This document shows positions 34,084 through 44,584 of a DNA stretch of 64,000 bases, one piece after another (within the stretch, counting starts at the first letter, position 1; each line of letters opens with the position of its first letter). Position numbers and translations under genes: made by a program. This stretch comes from Trametopsis cervina (Eukaryota > Basidiomycota > Agaricomycetes > Polyporales > Irpicaceae): contig MU278365.1 in NCBI GenBank assembly GCA_022385755.1, positions 536,717 to 600,716 of the forward strand. Direction: 5' to 3'. Below the pieces are notes generated by a model. That model had not been told where the DNA came from. It saw nothing but the letters and a program-made list of their open reading frames with translations, and did not search any database.

Positions 34084-37000
34084 TTAGGATTCAGATAGTT
34101 CGAAATAACTCCGGAACATCGACTCGCCCCGCAACTGAGAGGACGACACGACGGTATGCACGTGCAAAAATAGCCGGGGAAAACGTCGCGTGAAATATGA
34201 AAGGAAACCTTCAGGCATAGAGCCAATCTGTCTCTTGACGTTGTCGGGTAAGTCCTGATAGTGATGTTTCTGCTCAACGCGTTAGCGGCGGACACGAACT
34301 CGATGCAGCCGTCTCGAACGTACCTTATTGCGCAGTGCACGCATCAAATCTTGAACAGACTTCCCGTCGTACTTTCTGTATTTGCCGAGGGTCTCAATGA
34401 ACCATTTATCCAGTCGCGCGTTCCAGTCACTGCCAACAACGCCCAACGCGCCCGTCTCAAGTTCGACGAGGAGCGGATCTCTAGGGTCCCGACACATAAT
34501 CTCGAAGCGGTCCGATGCTTCCTGTAAGAAGTTTAAGCGTTTGCCCGAATCCCAGAAGTAGGGGTGAAGAAGGCATGTCGAAGTGTCTGGCCTATAAGAC
34601 TTGTTAGTCAAAGCACACGTGTATCGGCCGCGCGCTGCGCACCTTTGCGATGCTTCCGGACTGAGCATCCTCGTAATCAAGTCTACGGCTTCAGACCCCT
34701 CCTCTCCAAATCTCTCCAGCCCCTCCAAACACTTTGCGTCCTTGAAGATATTGGCCTCCCTCTCATATCGATCTCCAAAAGGATGGCCGCCATTCGTGAG
34801 CACATAATAGAACAAGCATCCGAGTGCAAATATGTCTACGCTCTTCGTTAGGCGGGTGAGTCTCCCTGGCGGTACCCCTGACTCGGACCCGTATGCGCTG
34901 CCCCTCGATGACTGCGACTCGTCACCTCCGGAATCGTCGATCCTGACCTCGCCTCTCAGAATTTCTGGTGCACGCCAGCCGACCGTACCAGCCGCCATGG
35001 CGCCATGCGCGGTGGGCAGGAAGCTTGTCTGATCTACCTCAAGCTTCTTACACAGCCCGAAGTCTGAAATAAGCATGCGATGCCCCGCACTATCCCCCGC
35101 CCCCTTCTTCGCATGCGATATTAGTATATTCTGAGGCTTGATGTCACGGTGGATGATCTTGAGCGCATGCAGATGTCGGAGGCCCGAAGTGACTTGTCTC
35201 AATGCGCGTTTCGGGTCGAAAGCGATAGAGATGTCGCGGAATTGGTCTGGCCGCTCGATGATGTCTGCCAGGGAGGCGGGACAAAGCTCAAGGGCGATGT
35301 AAAGGAAATTAGCTTGCGCCTCCTGATAGTAATATCGGATGACGTTAGGATGGTCGTCCGATTCCTGTAGTACGGTTACTTCGCGCGCTGCTAGTGTGAC
35401 GAAATCTTGGAGTAGACGCTTGACCGCGACAGCTCGTCCTTGTAGGGACCCCTTGAAGACGACCGTGCCGTGAGATCCAAATCCTGAACATCAAGAATTT
35501 TAGCGTTTGGGATGGATTTACGTGGCTAGCGTTACTCACCAAGAATAGTGTCGGAAACAATGAGAGACGGGGCTGCTGGGGTTGGAGTTGAAGGAGGAAG
35601 TATCAACATGCTGCCTGACGGTATTACCCGTGCATCATCCTCCTTCGCCTTGTCGTCGCTTGGGACTGCCTCCTCTGCAGTGTCTCCATTGACCGCTACA
35701 TTCTTCGGCTTCTTCTTCCCTCTCCTTCGTCGTAGCGGTTTCTTCCTGCCTGGTGTTGCGGATATATCGTTCTCACTATCGTCTCCTTCGGCACCGCCGT
35801 CCGGAAGGTCTTCCTCTGCGTCCTCGCCCTGAACCGGCTCGACCTTAAGAGCTTCACCAAAGGAGACCTTACGAGCTGTTGACTTCGGGGTGGCGGGTTG
35901 ATCAGGGGATATTGGTGTCGGTGGGACTGGAGCCACCGTCGGTAAGGGACTGTCCTGCTGTAGAGGCTCGACACCTGTTGCTGACACGACGACTGGATCG
36001 TCTCCGGCGGTCTTATTAGTATCAACAAGTGCTGAACTACTGGGAGAGAAGTTGTTTCCAGCTGGTACGGGCGGGCTATGCCGCGTTCGCAAGACCCACG
36101 CCAGAACTATTGCAAGTACCAGGCTCAACGTTCCTAGAGCGTACATCCCTGCGGTTTGTGCCGTGGGGGTCTGCCCGTCTGTTATACCTGGCCTTCCTTG
36201 GCCGTTCCCTCTGGCAGGCGAGGTCATTGAGCCATTTCCTGGCGCTGGTGGATCGTATGGGGAGGCTGGCTGTACGCCACCCGCGAACGTGTCCTGTTCG
36301 GATGCTGAAGAATTGAATGGGAGAGGCACTGTAGCTGAGCCGTCTAATAATCTGCTCAGTCTCGAGGTCTCCATCTTCCTCACTCCGGTCAAACAGCGCT
36401 TGTCTTTCAAGGCGACACCGGGCTCTAGACACATCTCCTTCAACTTCTTCCTCTTCATATGCCGTGTGATGGAGTCGAGATCGGCTGGGAAATCACGCTC
36501 GTCGTCCGGCGAAGAACCGAGGCCTCCTGGAGGATCAATGAGACGTCCCGCACTGCGTCCTACGCCGTACTCAGACCCATATCCGTGCTGTTCCTCAAAC
36601 GTATTGGTATCGCCGAAAACTACGAGCGGGTAGCGATCTGGGCTGAGAACATACAGACTCCCGTTCTCCTCCACTATGCCGACGTAGGCGGCTTCAAGGT
36701 TCGGGAGGCGGTTGTCTTTGGCTGCGGCAGCGAGGTCTACTTTGGGCAGAAGGTCATGAAGAGAAAGGCGAGGCTGCTGAAGCACGAATGGATGGGGACG
36801 GGAAGGGACACGGAGGACATCAAAGGTCGCGACACTAACGCAGATCGGTCAGCAGAGCATGGCTAACCAACATTGGTAATGACATACATAGGTTCCTTGT
36901 ACGCCTTCGCCCACAGCGGTCTCGTGTTCCCGTCCTCCTCGTCATTGAATAGATCGGTCTGGAATGACATAATCTTTCCATTTGCCATTGACTGAACATA

Positions 37001-37949
37001 GGTGCCATCTGGAGTATGGCGATACATGGTTTGGTAACCCTGATCCTGATTGTTCGGGCCATAGGTGGAAAAGGAAAGGTTCTGAACAGGTGGCCGAGGG
37101 AATGTAGGATCAGAGGGGCGAGTGAATATAGATATATGATAGTCTGGTGGAAGGTTATTGAGGCCGAACTCAGAGGGACTACAAACACTCACCCGTGCGA
37201 CCAATAAAGACCTCGGTCGATGTACTCTTGATTCGTCTTGGCTTCGACCCCTCTAATTCATCCAGGTCCACCTCGTCCTCCTCCAGATGATCTTTGTCCC
37301 GCGACAAGTCTTCAAATGGATCCCAGGGACATTCCTCGCTACTCAGTGTGGCCTTGATCCTACCCGTCTCTAGCTCGACGAGGAGGAGAGAGGTTTCCTT
37401 TTTTCCGACGAATACCTTGGTGTTATCTTCATTGTAGATGCTGTAGGGAGATAGTTCAACTAATTGCGCCATCGACAACGGTAGGCGTTGCAAGGGCGAA
37501 TTGGGAGATGACAGCACGTAGATGTCGCCAGACTGCGGTTCAATGATGTAAACCTCCTGCTCTCCATCATGGTCGGCTGCGTCCGTGGTAACTGGATGTT
37601 TAGTGCGGACGAGAGGGGCGAGCGGGGTCGGTTGGGAGCTAGTAGCAGAAGAGGACATGGACCATAATGATTCCCCAGACGTCCGGTTCAATGCATGCAG
37701 CTTCCCATCCACGGAGGCTAAAAGCACTATATCGAGCAGGTCGGGGGATTCTTCAAGGCCACCGGGCGGAAGTTGGTCTTGCGAGGCATGACGGTCACGA
37801 GTATGAGCGGAACGATAGTCGTGTGAGCTGAGACGAGGAGCAAGTTCTGCACCAGTTCGAGGTTGTTGGTACTGTTGTAAGGCGACGATCTCGGCATAGC
37901 AGGTTCCAAGCAGCAGTACGAGTAAAGCGGCCAGAGAAAGCGGTGCCAT
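34084..37949 (-). CDS. IRE1: Unfolded-protein-response sensor, kinase/endoribonuclease
   Basis: Endoplasmic reticulum transmembrane sensor that splices HAC1/XBP1-type mRNA when unfolded proteins accumulate. A signal peptide (MAPLSLAALLVLLLGTCYA) is followed by a beta-propeller-like lumenal domain (LLASVDGKLHALNRTSGES, YIIEPQSGDIYVLS, TEVFIGRT/DYHISIFTRP). A membrane helix follows (MYALGTLSLVLAIVLAWVL), then a basic linker. The kinase keeps VAVKRLL (Lys), IIHRDIKPQN and SDFGLCKKL, and the RNase (KEN) domain has YRKYDGKSVQDLMRALRNK/KHHYQDLP. Introns lie inside both catalytic domains. One is a 51-nt, stop-free, in-frame intron at 34592-34642 (SQR/PDTSTCLLHPYFW). Another falls exactly between RNK and KHHY near 34268-34324. 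The stop is at 34084-34086. The protein is a little over 1,100 residues. All key catalytic residues I can check are present. Confidence 0.93.
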
Positions 37950-38100
37950 GAATTGTCATCGCTTCATGGGTTTCGGAAGAGCCTCAGTGAGTTGTGACTC
38001 TGCGCGCAGTCGTCGTCGAAGCTGGAGAATATGTGAGAAGAGGGAAGCAATGTGAGCAGACGCTGACACGCCCACCCATCAATGCGCGGGGCCAAAAAGC

Positions 38101-38114
38101 TTAGGTTAGGGTTA
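38101..38114 (+). promoter_or_regulatory. TTAGGG-type (Tbf1/Teb1-like) box
   Basis: TTAGGTTAGGGTTA is two telomere-like units. TTAGGGTT is the reverse of ARCCCTAA, the known site of yeast Tbf1-type general regulatory factors. It lies about 150 bp upstream of the IRE1 ATG. Confidence 0.35.
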
Positions 38115-38296
38115 CAGTAACGGGGCAATGTCACCCGAGTGTCGCCCGTTCGTCGACTCAAAACCGTAGGTATTTGGTGGAAATGCGGGGTGCATAGCTG
38201 TGTACATGCCATAAACAACATTCTCAAGTGTCAAGCTCCTAGCAAATAAGACTTGAATAACCAGACAGTCGCAGCAATCCGTCATCTCACACTGTG

Positions 38297-38312
38297 TGAC
38301 AGCGTGACGTGA
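38297..38312 (+). promoter_or_regulatory. Candidate unfolded-protein-response element
   Basis: TGACAGCGTGACGTGA contains GACAGCGTG, matching the core of the yeast KAR2 UPRE (CAGCGTG). It overlaps TGACGTGA, close to the animal XBP1/ATF6 site TGACGTGG. It lies 104 bp upstream of the p47-type ATG and about 340 bp upstream of the IRE1 ATG. A chance match of this length is unlikely in a 466-base spacer, but binding is inferred. Confidence 0.45.
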
Positions 38313-38415
38313 TATTCATTGGAACGCGCGTCGAAGACGTTTATACGTACGCGTCGCAGTGAGATCCTGCTGCTACTTCCAACTCTGCACGATATCTACA
38401 GGTTTCAATACAGCT

Positions 38416-39913
38416 ATGTCTGACCACTCGAATTCCCCGTCGCCTCGCCCTTGGTCCCTCCCATCTAATACAGGTCCTCGCATCGGCAGGATCGGAGGTG
38501 CAGGATGGGGAAACTCAGGAGGCTCGTCCGGCAACTCAGGGCAGGTCATCGTTCATACGGAACTGAGGTAACATATCTGAATGGTTTTCACAGATCTGGA
38601 AGGCGTATAGCGACGCTAGGAGACGTTGCCGGATCCAGTGACCCTCACGCAGGACACGGTCACGGACCAGGAGATGAAGATGACGGCGATGAGGGGGATG
38701 ATCCCCAAGAATTCTTTGCCGGTGGCGGGGAACGCAGGTGCGTCTCTAACCAACAAACGTTAGACTGAAGAAATATTACTTACGCTATCGGTAGTGGTGT
38801 GTCGATTCAAGGTCCTCCAGGTCGCGGTGGCGGGGCAAATGTCCCTGGTGGAGATCTCGTACGGGATTTGTTGCAACGAGCTGCTGCGTGAGTGTCTATG
38901 ATATTTGGTCGATTCATCTCACCCATCTTGTTCTCGTTGCTTTCGCATAACCTGATCACAAACAATGAACAGTGCGGGTCCTCCTCCCGCTCCACCCACT
39001 GCTTCCTCAGGATCAAGGTACTTTGGTGGCGGTGGGCATAGACTCGGCGGCGAAGATGTTGAGACCGAGTACATTCCCGATCCTTCAGTTGTTCCACAGA
39101 GTATGTTCTGCGACTTCTATCACAATACATGTGGCCCATGATCTGACAAGCTTCCAGACCCTGACGAGCTCCCTACGGCCATTCGCCGCCTGACGTTCTG
39201 GCGGAATGGCTTCAATATCGAGGATGGCGAACTCATGCATTACGATGACCCAGTTCATGCCGCAATCCTGGAGGAAATAAACACAGGGTACGTCCCGCAT
39301 TGTGGAGCCTATCTCCTCTTGATCACCTATTATCCTGGTACAGTCGCGCTCCACCGGCCATCCTTAACGTACAGACCGGCCAGCAGGTCGAGCTACGCGT
39401 CGCCAAGCGTACACACGAAGATTATGTCCCATCGGTCTCGGCCGCATCCGCTCGTGTGTTCGCCGGCACAGGCAACCGGCTTGGCTCGCCCGTGCCAACC
39501 GTTGTCTCCAGATCGCCCATGCCCGGTGACTTTCCATCGTCGTCTGCTGCTCCTTCGAGTACCGCAGGAGCAGATAGAGAGAGTGTATCGACAATATTCG
39601 AGGTGGATAAATCAAAACCTACAGTCAGTGTGCAGCTGAGAATGGCGGATGGGGGTCGTTCTGTATGGCGGGCAAATTTGCACCATACAGTTGGGGATTT
39701 GCGGCGGTATATCAACGCGTACGTCTGCTCCCATACCTTGACTGCGGCGTAGTGCTTGTAACTGATCTGTTGTGCTTTAGCTCGAGTCCGGAGAATGGCT
39801 CCCGTCCCTACACCCTGCAGACCACGTTCCCCACCAAGGTGTTGGACGACGATAGTAAGACGGTACAGGAAGTTGGCATTGGAGGTGCCGTCGTTCTCCA
39901 GAGGTGGGTGTAG
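38416..39913 (+). CDS. SHP1: p47/Shp1-type Cdc48 cofactor with SEP and UBX domains
   Basis: Adaptor that links the AAA ATPase Cdc48/p97 to membrane fusion, ER-associated degradation and phosphatase regulation. It starts MSDHSNSPSPRPWSLPSNT at 38416, with six or so short exons. Family landmarks in order: RIATLGDVAGSSD; an acidic stretch ending PQEFFAGGGER (first SHP/binding motif); a Gly-rich linker; RYFGGGGHRLGGED (second SHP-type motif). The SEP domain follows (IRRLTFWRNGFNIEDGEL, ILEEINTG, RAPPAILNV). The last domain is UBX (VSVQLRMADGGRSVWRANL ... LQTTFPTKVLDD ... VVLQRWV). The UBX loop has FPT where p47 proteins have FPN. The stop is at 39911-39913. I see no N-terminal UBA domain, so it resembles the p37/UBXN2A-B branch more than yeast Shp1. 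It is divergent from IRE1. Confidence 0.9.
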
Positions 39914-40218
39914 GGTGTGATGTGATGCATAGATCAGTGCATGTTGTATGTAGATATGTATCATAAGACGACGCCGCTATGTCATAGAATGACCTGAATA
40001 TTGTTGATGTAGTGCTGAATGAACAAAGGGTTTATCAGTGAAAGACCAAGGCGGACACTTTGTATCATTAGAATAACCAAGCCGACAAATACACCGTAAA
40101 CCCAAATAATTATCTGTAAGTCCTGTGGGGAAAGCGTCAATGGACATATCTGTGCGACACTGAAAGAATACGCACATGGGGAGACGTAAAAACCAAGAAC
40201 AGAGCCTACAACCACCCT
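39914..40218. other. Convergent spacer with a possible alternative last exon
   Basis: About 305 bases between two convergent stops. On the minus strand, 39982-40150 encodes a hydrophobic frame (DLQIIIWVYGVFVGLVILMI). It could be spliced to the Apq12-like gene by an AG/GTAGAG donor that overlaps its stop codon. Confidence 0.4.
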
Positions 40219-41001
40219 CTACCTTGAGCGCGTGTTTCGCTCCTTCCGCTTCCTCCTCGTCTCCTGCCTTTCACCGTCGGAGCTATCCCCGCCCATCTGA
40301 GACAGAACCTTTTGCCCTGCGTCCTGTGCCGCCTCCCACCACCCCGACTGCAGCGCAACACGCCCCGCTTTGCCCAACATGTCGCTGATCGCCTTCTGTG
40401 CCTCTGCAATCGGGCTGGACTGTCCCTCCTCCTGTGCCTCCGAGTACTGCCACTGGCGCTGCTTGTCCCATGAGTCATATGCTTTCGGGCGTGCCTTCGT
40501 CTTTGACTTCTTGCTACTCGAGCTCGAGCGCGTGGATGGGCGGGTGCCCTTGGGCGCAGCCTGAGGACCGTTCATGTACTCGGAGAGCAAGCCTCCAATG
40601 GTGGACGCCAGTCCCCAATTCCCCAGTCCCCGTCCGGCTTCTGCACCGCCTACGTTTGCATTTGCGAGGAAGTACCCGGCAGCAGTACCGAGTGTAGTGA
40701 GGATGAAGCCCCATTTGACGAAAGCGAACGCGGTGCGTATCATCCATGCTGAGGTGCGGTAGAAAGAGACGAGGGCAAGGTAGGCAGCGAGCAATGTGAT
40801 GAGCGGGGGCAGTATCTTCTCTATGTCCCAAGCTTCGGAGGCTAGTGTGCGTACGAGCGAGAATATGGAAGAGAGGGCGTGGTAGCCTTGTGTCGTGACG
40901 AGTTCTATGGTGTCGTACACGTTGGTGGGTAGCACAGAGAATAGATAGTCGAGCACGGGATCGAACAGCTCCGGGAGGTTGTCTACCGTGGCTTCAGCCA
41001 T
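40219..41001 (-). CDS. Apq12-like nuclear envelope/ER membrane protein
   Basis: I choose the ATG at 41001 (MAEATVDNLPELFDPVLDYL). The frame is open 50 codons further upstream, but that part lacks coding character. The protein has 260 residues. An amphipathic N-terminus is followed by two adjacent hydrophobic segments (ILPPLITLLAAYLALVSFYR and IRTAFAFVKWGFILTTLGTA). A Ser/Lys-rich soluble tail (STRSSSSSKKSKTKARPK) and a basic C-terminus end at RNTRSR. This two-helix hairpin with WMxRTxxxFVKWG between and in the second helix matches what I know of Apq12 family proteins, which affect nuclear pore biogenesis and membrane fluidity. Recognition is by pattern only; another small ER hairpin protein is possible. 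It is divergent from H2A.Z and convergent with the SEP-UBX gene. Confidence 0.6.
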   Translation of the reverse strand: MAEATVDNLPELFDPVLDYLFSVLPTNVYDTIELVTTQGYHALSSIFSLVRTLASEAWDIEKILPPLITLLAAYLALVSFYRTSAWMIRTAFAFVKWGFILTTLGTAAGYFLANANVGGAEAGRGLGNWGLASTIGGLLSEYMNGPQAAPKGTRPSTRSSSSSKKSKTKARPKAYDSWDKQRQWQYSEAQEEGQSSPIAEAQKAISDMLGKAGRVALQSGWWEAAQDAGQKVLSQMGGDSSDGERQETRRKRKERNTRSR

Positions 41002-41527
41002 GATTTTGGCCTTTAGTCTTGATTGAAGAGCTGGATGGGTGGACAAGTATGAAAAGCAGTTGCGGTTGAGTGCTGCTCTTAGCTGCGGCTCGTATACTGT
41101 ACCACGTGACTGAATGTCAATGTCGCTGAGACTTATGGCCCTGGTCTGCACGATGCTCTCTGCGATGTTTAACAGTCAAGCTTCATCTGAATACCATTTT
41201 ATTGAAATGGTCGTAAGGGCTACAAGCCCAAATTCGCGGGCAGAGTACAGTAACCAAGGTTCGGTAGCAGTTGACTGAAAGTCCTTTGCTAAAGCGTCGA
41301 GCACGTGATTCTTGTGTACGCGTTGATTGATCGCGTCGTGATTCTCACGGCTCCCAATTAGACTTGGCCGCTCAGATCTCGTTGGCTATTTCTCAACTCT
41401 TTCTATCCACCGCCCTCAGTCGCTCTTCATTCTTCCCTCAAGTACCTGGCACGCGCATTCCTTCATATTCGCAGTTTAACACTACATACGCACGTTACGT
41501 ACAGGACTTTTTCACGCCGTACTCAAA
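41002..41527. promoter_or_regulatory. Divergent promoter, Apq12-like / H2A.Z, with two CACGTGA boxes
   Basis: A 526-base spacer. CACGTGAC at 41103-41110 and CACGTGAT at 41302-41309 are E-boxes of the bHLH/Cbf1 type. A pyrimidine-rich leader (41390-41450) precedes the H2A.Z start. Confidence 0.4.
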
Positions 41528-42271
41528 ATGCCATCGCCGTCAAAATCCGGAAAGTCCAAGGGAGGCGCCACAGCACAGGCCAGCCAAGCCGATGCAGCAA
41601 AACAGAAGACTTTGCAGACTAGAAGTCAGCGCGCAGGGCTGCAGGTACGCACCTCTTTTGTTCCCTTCATTGTAACCAAGGCGTCCGATTTGTCCATCAC
41701 CCAAGACGTCTTTGCATTGATTTCTCCTATTCCCTGTGCTCTTCACAATGATTGCATTTGTCCCCTCTGTTTGTGCTGACACCTTTCGTAGTTCCCTGTA
41801 GGACGTATTCATCGATACCTCAAGCAACGCACGCAGCACAACATGCGTATAGGAGCGAAGGCGGCTGTGTACACCTCCGCGATCCTAGAATACCTGACGG
41901 CAGAGGTATTGGAACTTGCAGGTACGTGACCGTTCTCTGCATTTGGCAGCTGCTCGCTGGCGCTGCCAGCACTTCTTTGTGTCAACGACGAACGTGCTGA
42001 CATGTGCTGTAGGTAATGCTTCCAAAGATTTGCGAGTAAAGCGCATTACCCCGCGTCACTTGCAACTTGCCATACGAGGAGACGAAGAGCTTGATACCCT
42101 TGTCCGAGCGACCATTGCCGGTGGAGGTGCGTATTTGTTGTCTGTCTATGCTGTGGCCATTCACCGTGGGCTAACGCATGTGCTTGGTGGACAGGTGTAC
42201 TGCCATTCATTCACAAGCACCTCACGACAACACAGAAGGGGAAGAAGGCTCAAGTCGAGGCTGCGCAATGA
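41528..42271 (+). CDS. HTZ1: Histone H2A.Z variant
   Basis: Replacement histone placed by SWR1 at promoter nucleosomes and heterochromatin borders. Starts [19 protein letters not shown] at 41528. Introns follow GLQ (41646-41791), LELAG (41921-42012) and IAGGG (42126-42194). The core is [60 protein letters not shown] and [20 protein letters not shown], ending [15 protein letters not shown] (rather than canonical RNDEELNKL) and the short C-terminal tail without SQE identify the Z variant. The stop is at 42269-42271. Length, about 140 residues, is normal. The N-terminal tail is Ser/Lys-rich as in other fungi. Confident assignment. Confidence 0.95.
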
Positions 42272-42967
42272 TCCCCTTTCATTCAGTTTACCTTGTGGTT
42301 ATACGCGCTGAGGATCTGACACCGGCGATCCGTTTGTGATGTTGGGCGGTCGCTTTTGTGCAGCGCCTCCCGATTGTCTGTACTTCTGCCAATGTTGCTT
42401 CATTGTGTAGTGTATTATTACTTATGCTTATTCACTTGTGTGAGAATGTAAACTCACATGTATTTCTCCATGTCAAGCCAGGGATTGCGTTGCTGTTGGT
42501 GGACACTCAAGACTTCATTGCTTTTAGATTTCTTGCTAAAAGCCCTACCCTTCGCTTGCCACTTCCCTGGCGCATGGTACCGACTGCCTCACTTCACTGT
42601 CTCAACGGCCAACAAACAGAATCTTCATAACCATCCAGTATGGTTGTCCCCTTTTATAATGCGAGTGGACTGCTAAGAAACATGTAGATACAACGAGAGC
42701 CCTAGAGGTACAATAAATATTTGTGGAATGCAAAGACTACGATATGAAAGCGTTGACGTTCGCTCCGTATTATGCTCGAGAGACACTCGGAACAAGGAGT
42801 GAGGTATTGTTTGAGGGGGTGATGCATGATGACTTGGGAAATGGATGAATGGGTTACTTCGTGCCCTGGCATCGATGTATGTGGGACAGATCCGGCAGGC
42901 GACGGGTCGAATGAGAAGCTCGCGGAGCATAGATCGGTCTAGTGAGCAGCGGATGCGTCAGACGGTG
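42272..42967. other. Convergent 3' spacer
   Basis: About 700 bases between the stops of H2A.Z and the PalI-like gene. It is AT-rich in the first half. Only short frames without coding character are present. Confidence 0.5.
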
Positions 42968-43953
42968 TTATCGCGTGAAGCGGTCTCGCCAGGAGTGCTT
43001 ATGGGGAACCATGGAGTAGCTTGTCGCACTTGACATGCGATCTCTTCGACGTCCAAAACAGGCCATGAATCCTGCGAGACTGAGAAGGACAAACGACGCG
43101 AAGACCATCCAAAAGCCTTGCATGACATCAGTAACGGCTTGTATATGTGGATGAATATATTACCTGTGCCCACGTCGGTATGTTGGCGCACACCTGTGAG
43201 TCTCCCCATTCGGTACTTGACCGCGGAATACAACGCGAGATCGGTCGCTATCGTACCGAGAGTGAGGAGCGCGCAGACGAGCGTGGTAAGAGCAGCGAGG
43301 AGTGCGACAGTGAAATTCGTGAACAGGGAAAGGAAGAGAGCGACGAAGGTCAATCCAGCCGCTGTGGACTACAATGAGGGAAGTCAGAACGCAGAGCAAC
43401 ATCCGCTACTTACCGGCTGGATGTATTGCGAGGCCGCTGGTGAATTGGGGAGGGAGGAGTTGCAAGCTGGACTTGTCAGCGTTAAACACCGTTGTGGTGT
43501 ATGCGTGCCCTGCAGCGATACCTTTGAGCAAAATGTGCGCCAAGACCAGCGGGGTGCTCACCTGCCGCACTGCAATATCGTTCTCCATTCACATTGTACC
43601 AGCAATAACCCCTGTCAAGTCAAGCGTGAGTATCTAACGGTACGTGGGGGCGACTTGCAGCATACCATGTGCCATACTACAAAAAGAGGAAGATGCGTGA
43701 GTTAATATACGGTACAGTATCTCAATGGCTGTGCGCGGGTGCAAAGAAAGGAGCAGAGTCGGGCTAGAGTATTGTGACGTACCCGCAACTCCGATAGAGG
43801 TACCTGCTGCGATACGTTTCCCGACACCCCCTCGAACCGAACCCTAACAAGATCTAAGGCGGGGAAGAAGGGCAGAGACAGCGCCACGAAGAACAGCATG
43901 CTGAACGCAGCGAGCAGAAAGATGACGGCGGGCAAGTGGAAAGCTCGTGGCAT
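42968..43953 (-). CDS. PalI/Rim9-Sur7-type four-helix membrane protein
   Basis: Starts MPRAFHLPAVIFLLAAFSM at 43953. Six small exons. The first helix (VIFLLAAFSMLFFVALSLPF) is followed by an extracellular loop. That loop reassembles, with a GTATGC donor inside TGG, to LRYGTWGYCWYNVNGERYC, the W-GYC...C signature of the claudin-like SUR7/PalI family. Then come AAGHAYTTTVFNADKS, a second helix (LTFVALFLSLFTNFTVALLA), a third (LVCALLTLGTIATDLALYSA) and VKYRMGRL. The fourth helix is FWMVFASFVLLSLAGFMACF, with a basic tail ending DRFTR. The stop is at 42968-42970. Family members act at the plasma membrane in ambient-pH signalling (Rim9/PalI) or eisosome organisation (Sur7). Which applies here cannot be decided. 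The protein is about 215 residues and lacks the long cytosolic tail of Aspergillus PalI. Confidence 0.8.
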
Positions 43954-44584
43954 TTTGTGTATTTTCCGTAGTGCCTACGACTACCTGCAGCTAGATGCTC
44001 CCCACAGCGTATGAAAAAAAGAAAGAAGCAACCAAGTCCGAGAGAGTAAGGTAGTAAACGAAATAGAGTGACTACGGAGGGATGAAGTAAGCCTAAGGCC
44101 GCCCGTCCCCGTCGCGGCTCTCAACCAACCAAGCCGCCTCTGAGACGTCATGGCTGTACAAGGATTTCAGCTCCGTTTGGTGGAAATATGAGCTCCGCTT
44201 GAATTCTATTTTAGGTACAACTGCTTTTAGGCGGGATGTCGCATCAGATGCGCCTTGTCTTAGCAAAGCAAACCGACGATCTGAACTTGAGGCGCTCACA
44301 CGAAAGAGAAGCTTTCTCATCTCGACGGTTCTCACTTGACCGTCAGACTCTCCATCTTTCCTGCCTGCTTTTCTTTCTCTGCTGTCGTCTTGGGCCTTGG
44401 GTTATTTGGGTCTCTGCTGGCATTAACTTTTCAGCAGTAATAAAATTAGAGGTCTGTCGTGACTGTTTGGCTGTTCGTGGTGAGCTTGCTGTACGCTGTC
44501 TCCAGGCAAGTCTTTTCCTGCTCTCACACGATCACTATTTTGACGATCCGACGGTGTCTATAGTGTATAAACGTCGTCGACAGT
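43954..44584. promoter_or_regulatory. Divergent promoter, PalI-like / RPO41
   Basis: This 631-base spacer includes a pyrimidine-rich patch (44347-44400) and TATAAA 17 bp before the RPO41 ATG (44568-44573), which is too close to act as its TATA box unless translation starts further on. Nothing else recognised. Confidence 0.35.

Larger units (their letters stand above)
37950..38415. promoter_or_regulatory. Divergent IRE1 / p47 promoter
   Basis: A 466-base spacer serving both IRE1 (minus) and the SEP-UBX gene (plus). It holds a UPR-element-like site at 38297-38312 and a telomere-like TTAGGTTAGGGTTA at 38101-38114. An inverted CCAAT (ATTGG) lies at 38318-38322. Confidence 0.55.

Noticed and set aside
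41041..41151. N-terminal extension of the Apq12-like protein (start at 41151)
   Set aside because: The extra 50 residues have no family resemblance, and the ATG at 41001 begins a typical amphipathic N-terminus.
42968..43953. Splitting the PalI-like locus into separate small ORFs
   Set aside because: A GTATGC donor inside the Trp codon joins them into LRYGTWGYC, the family signature, so it is one gene.
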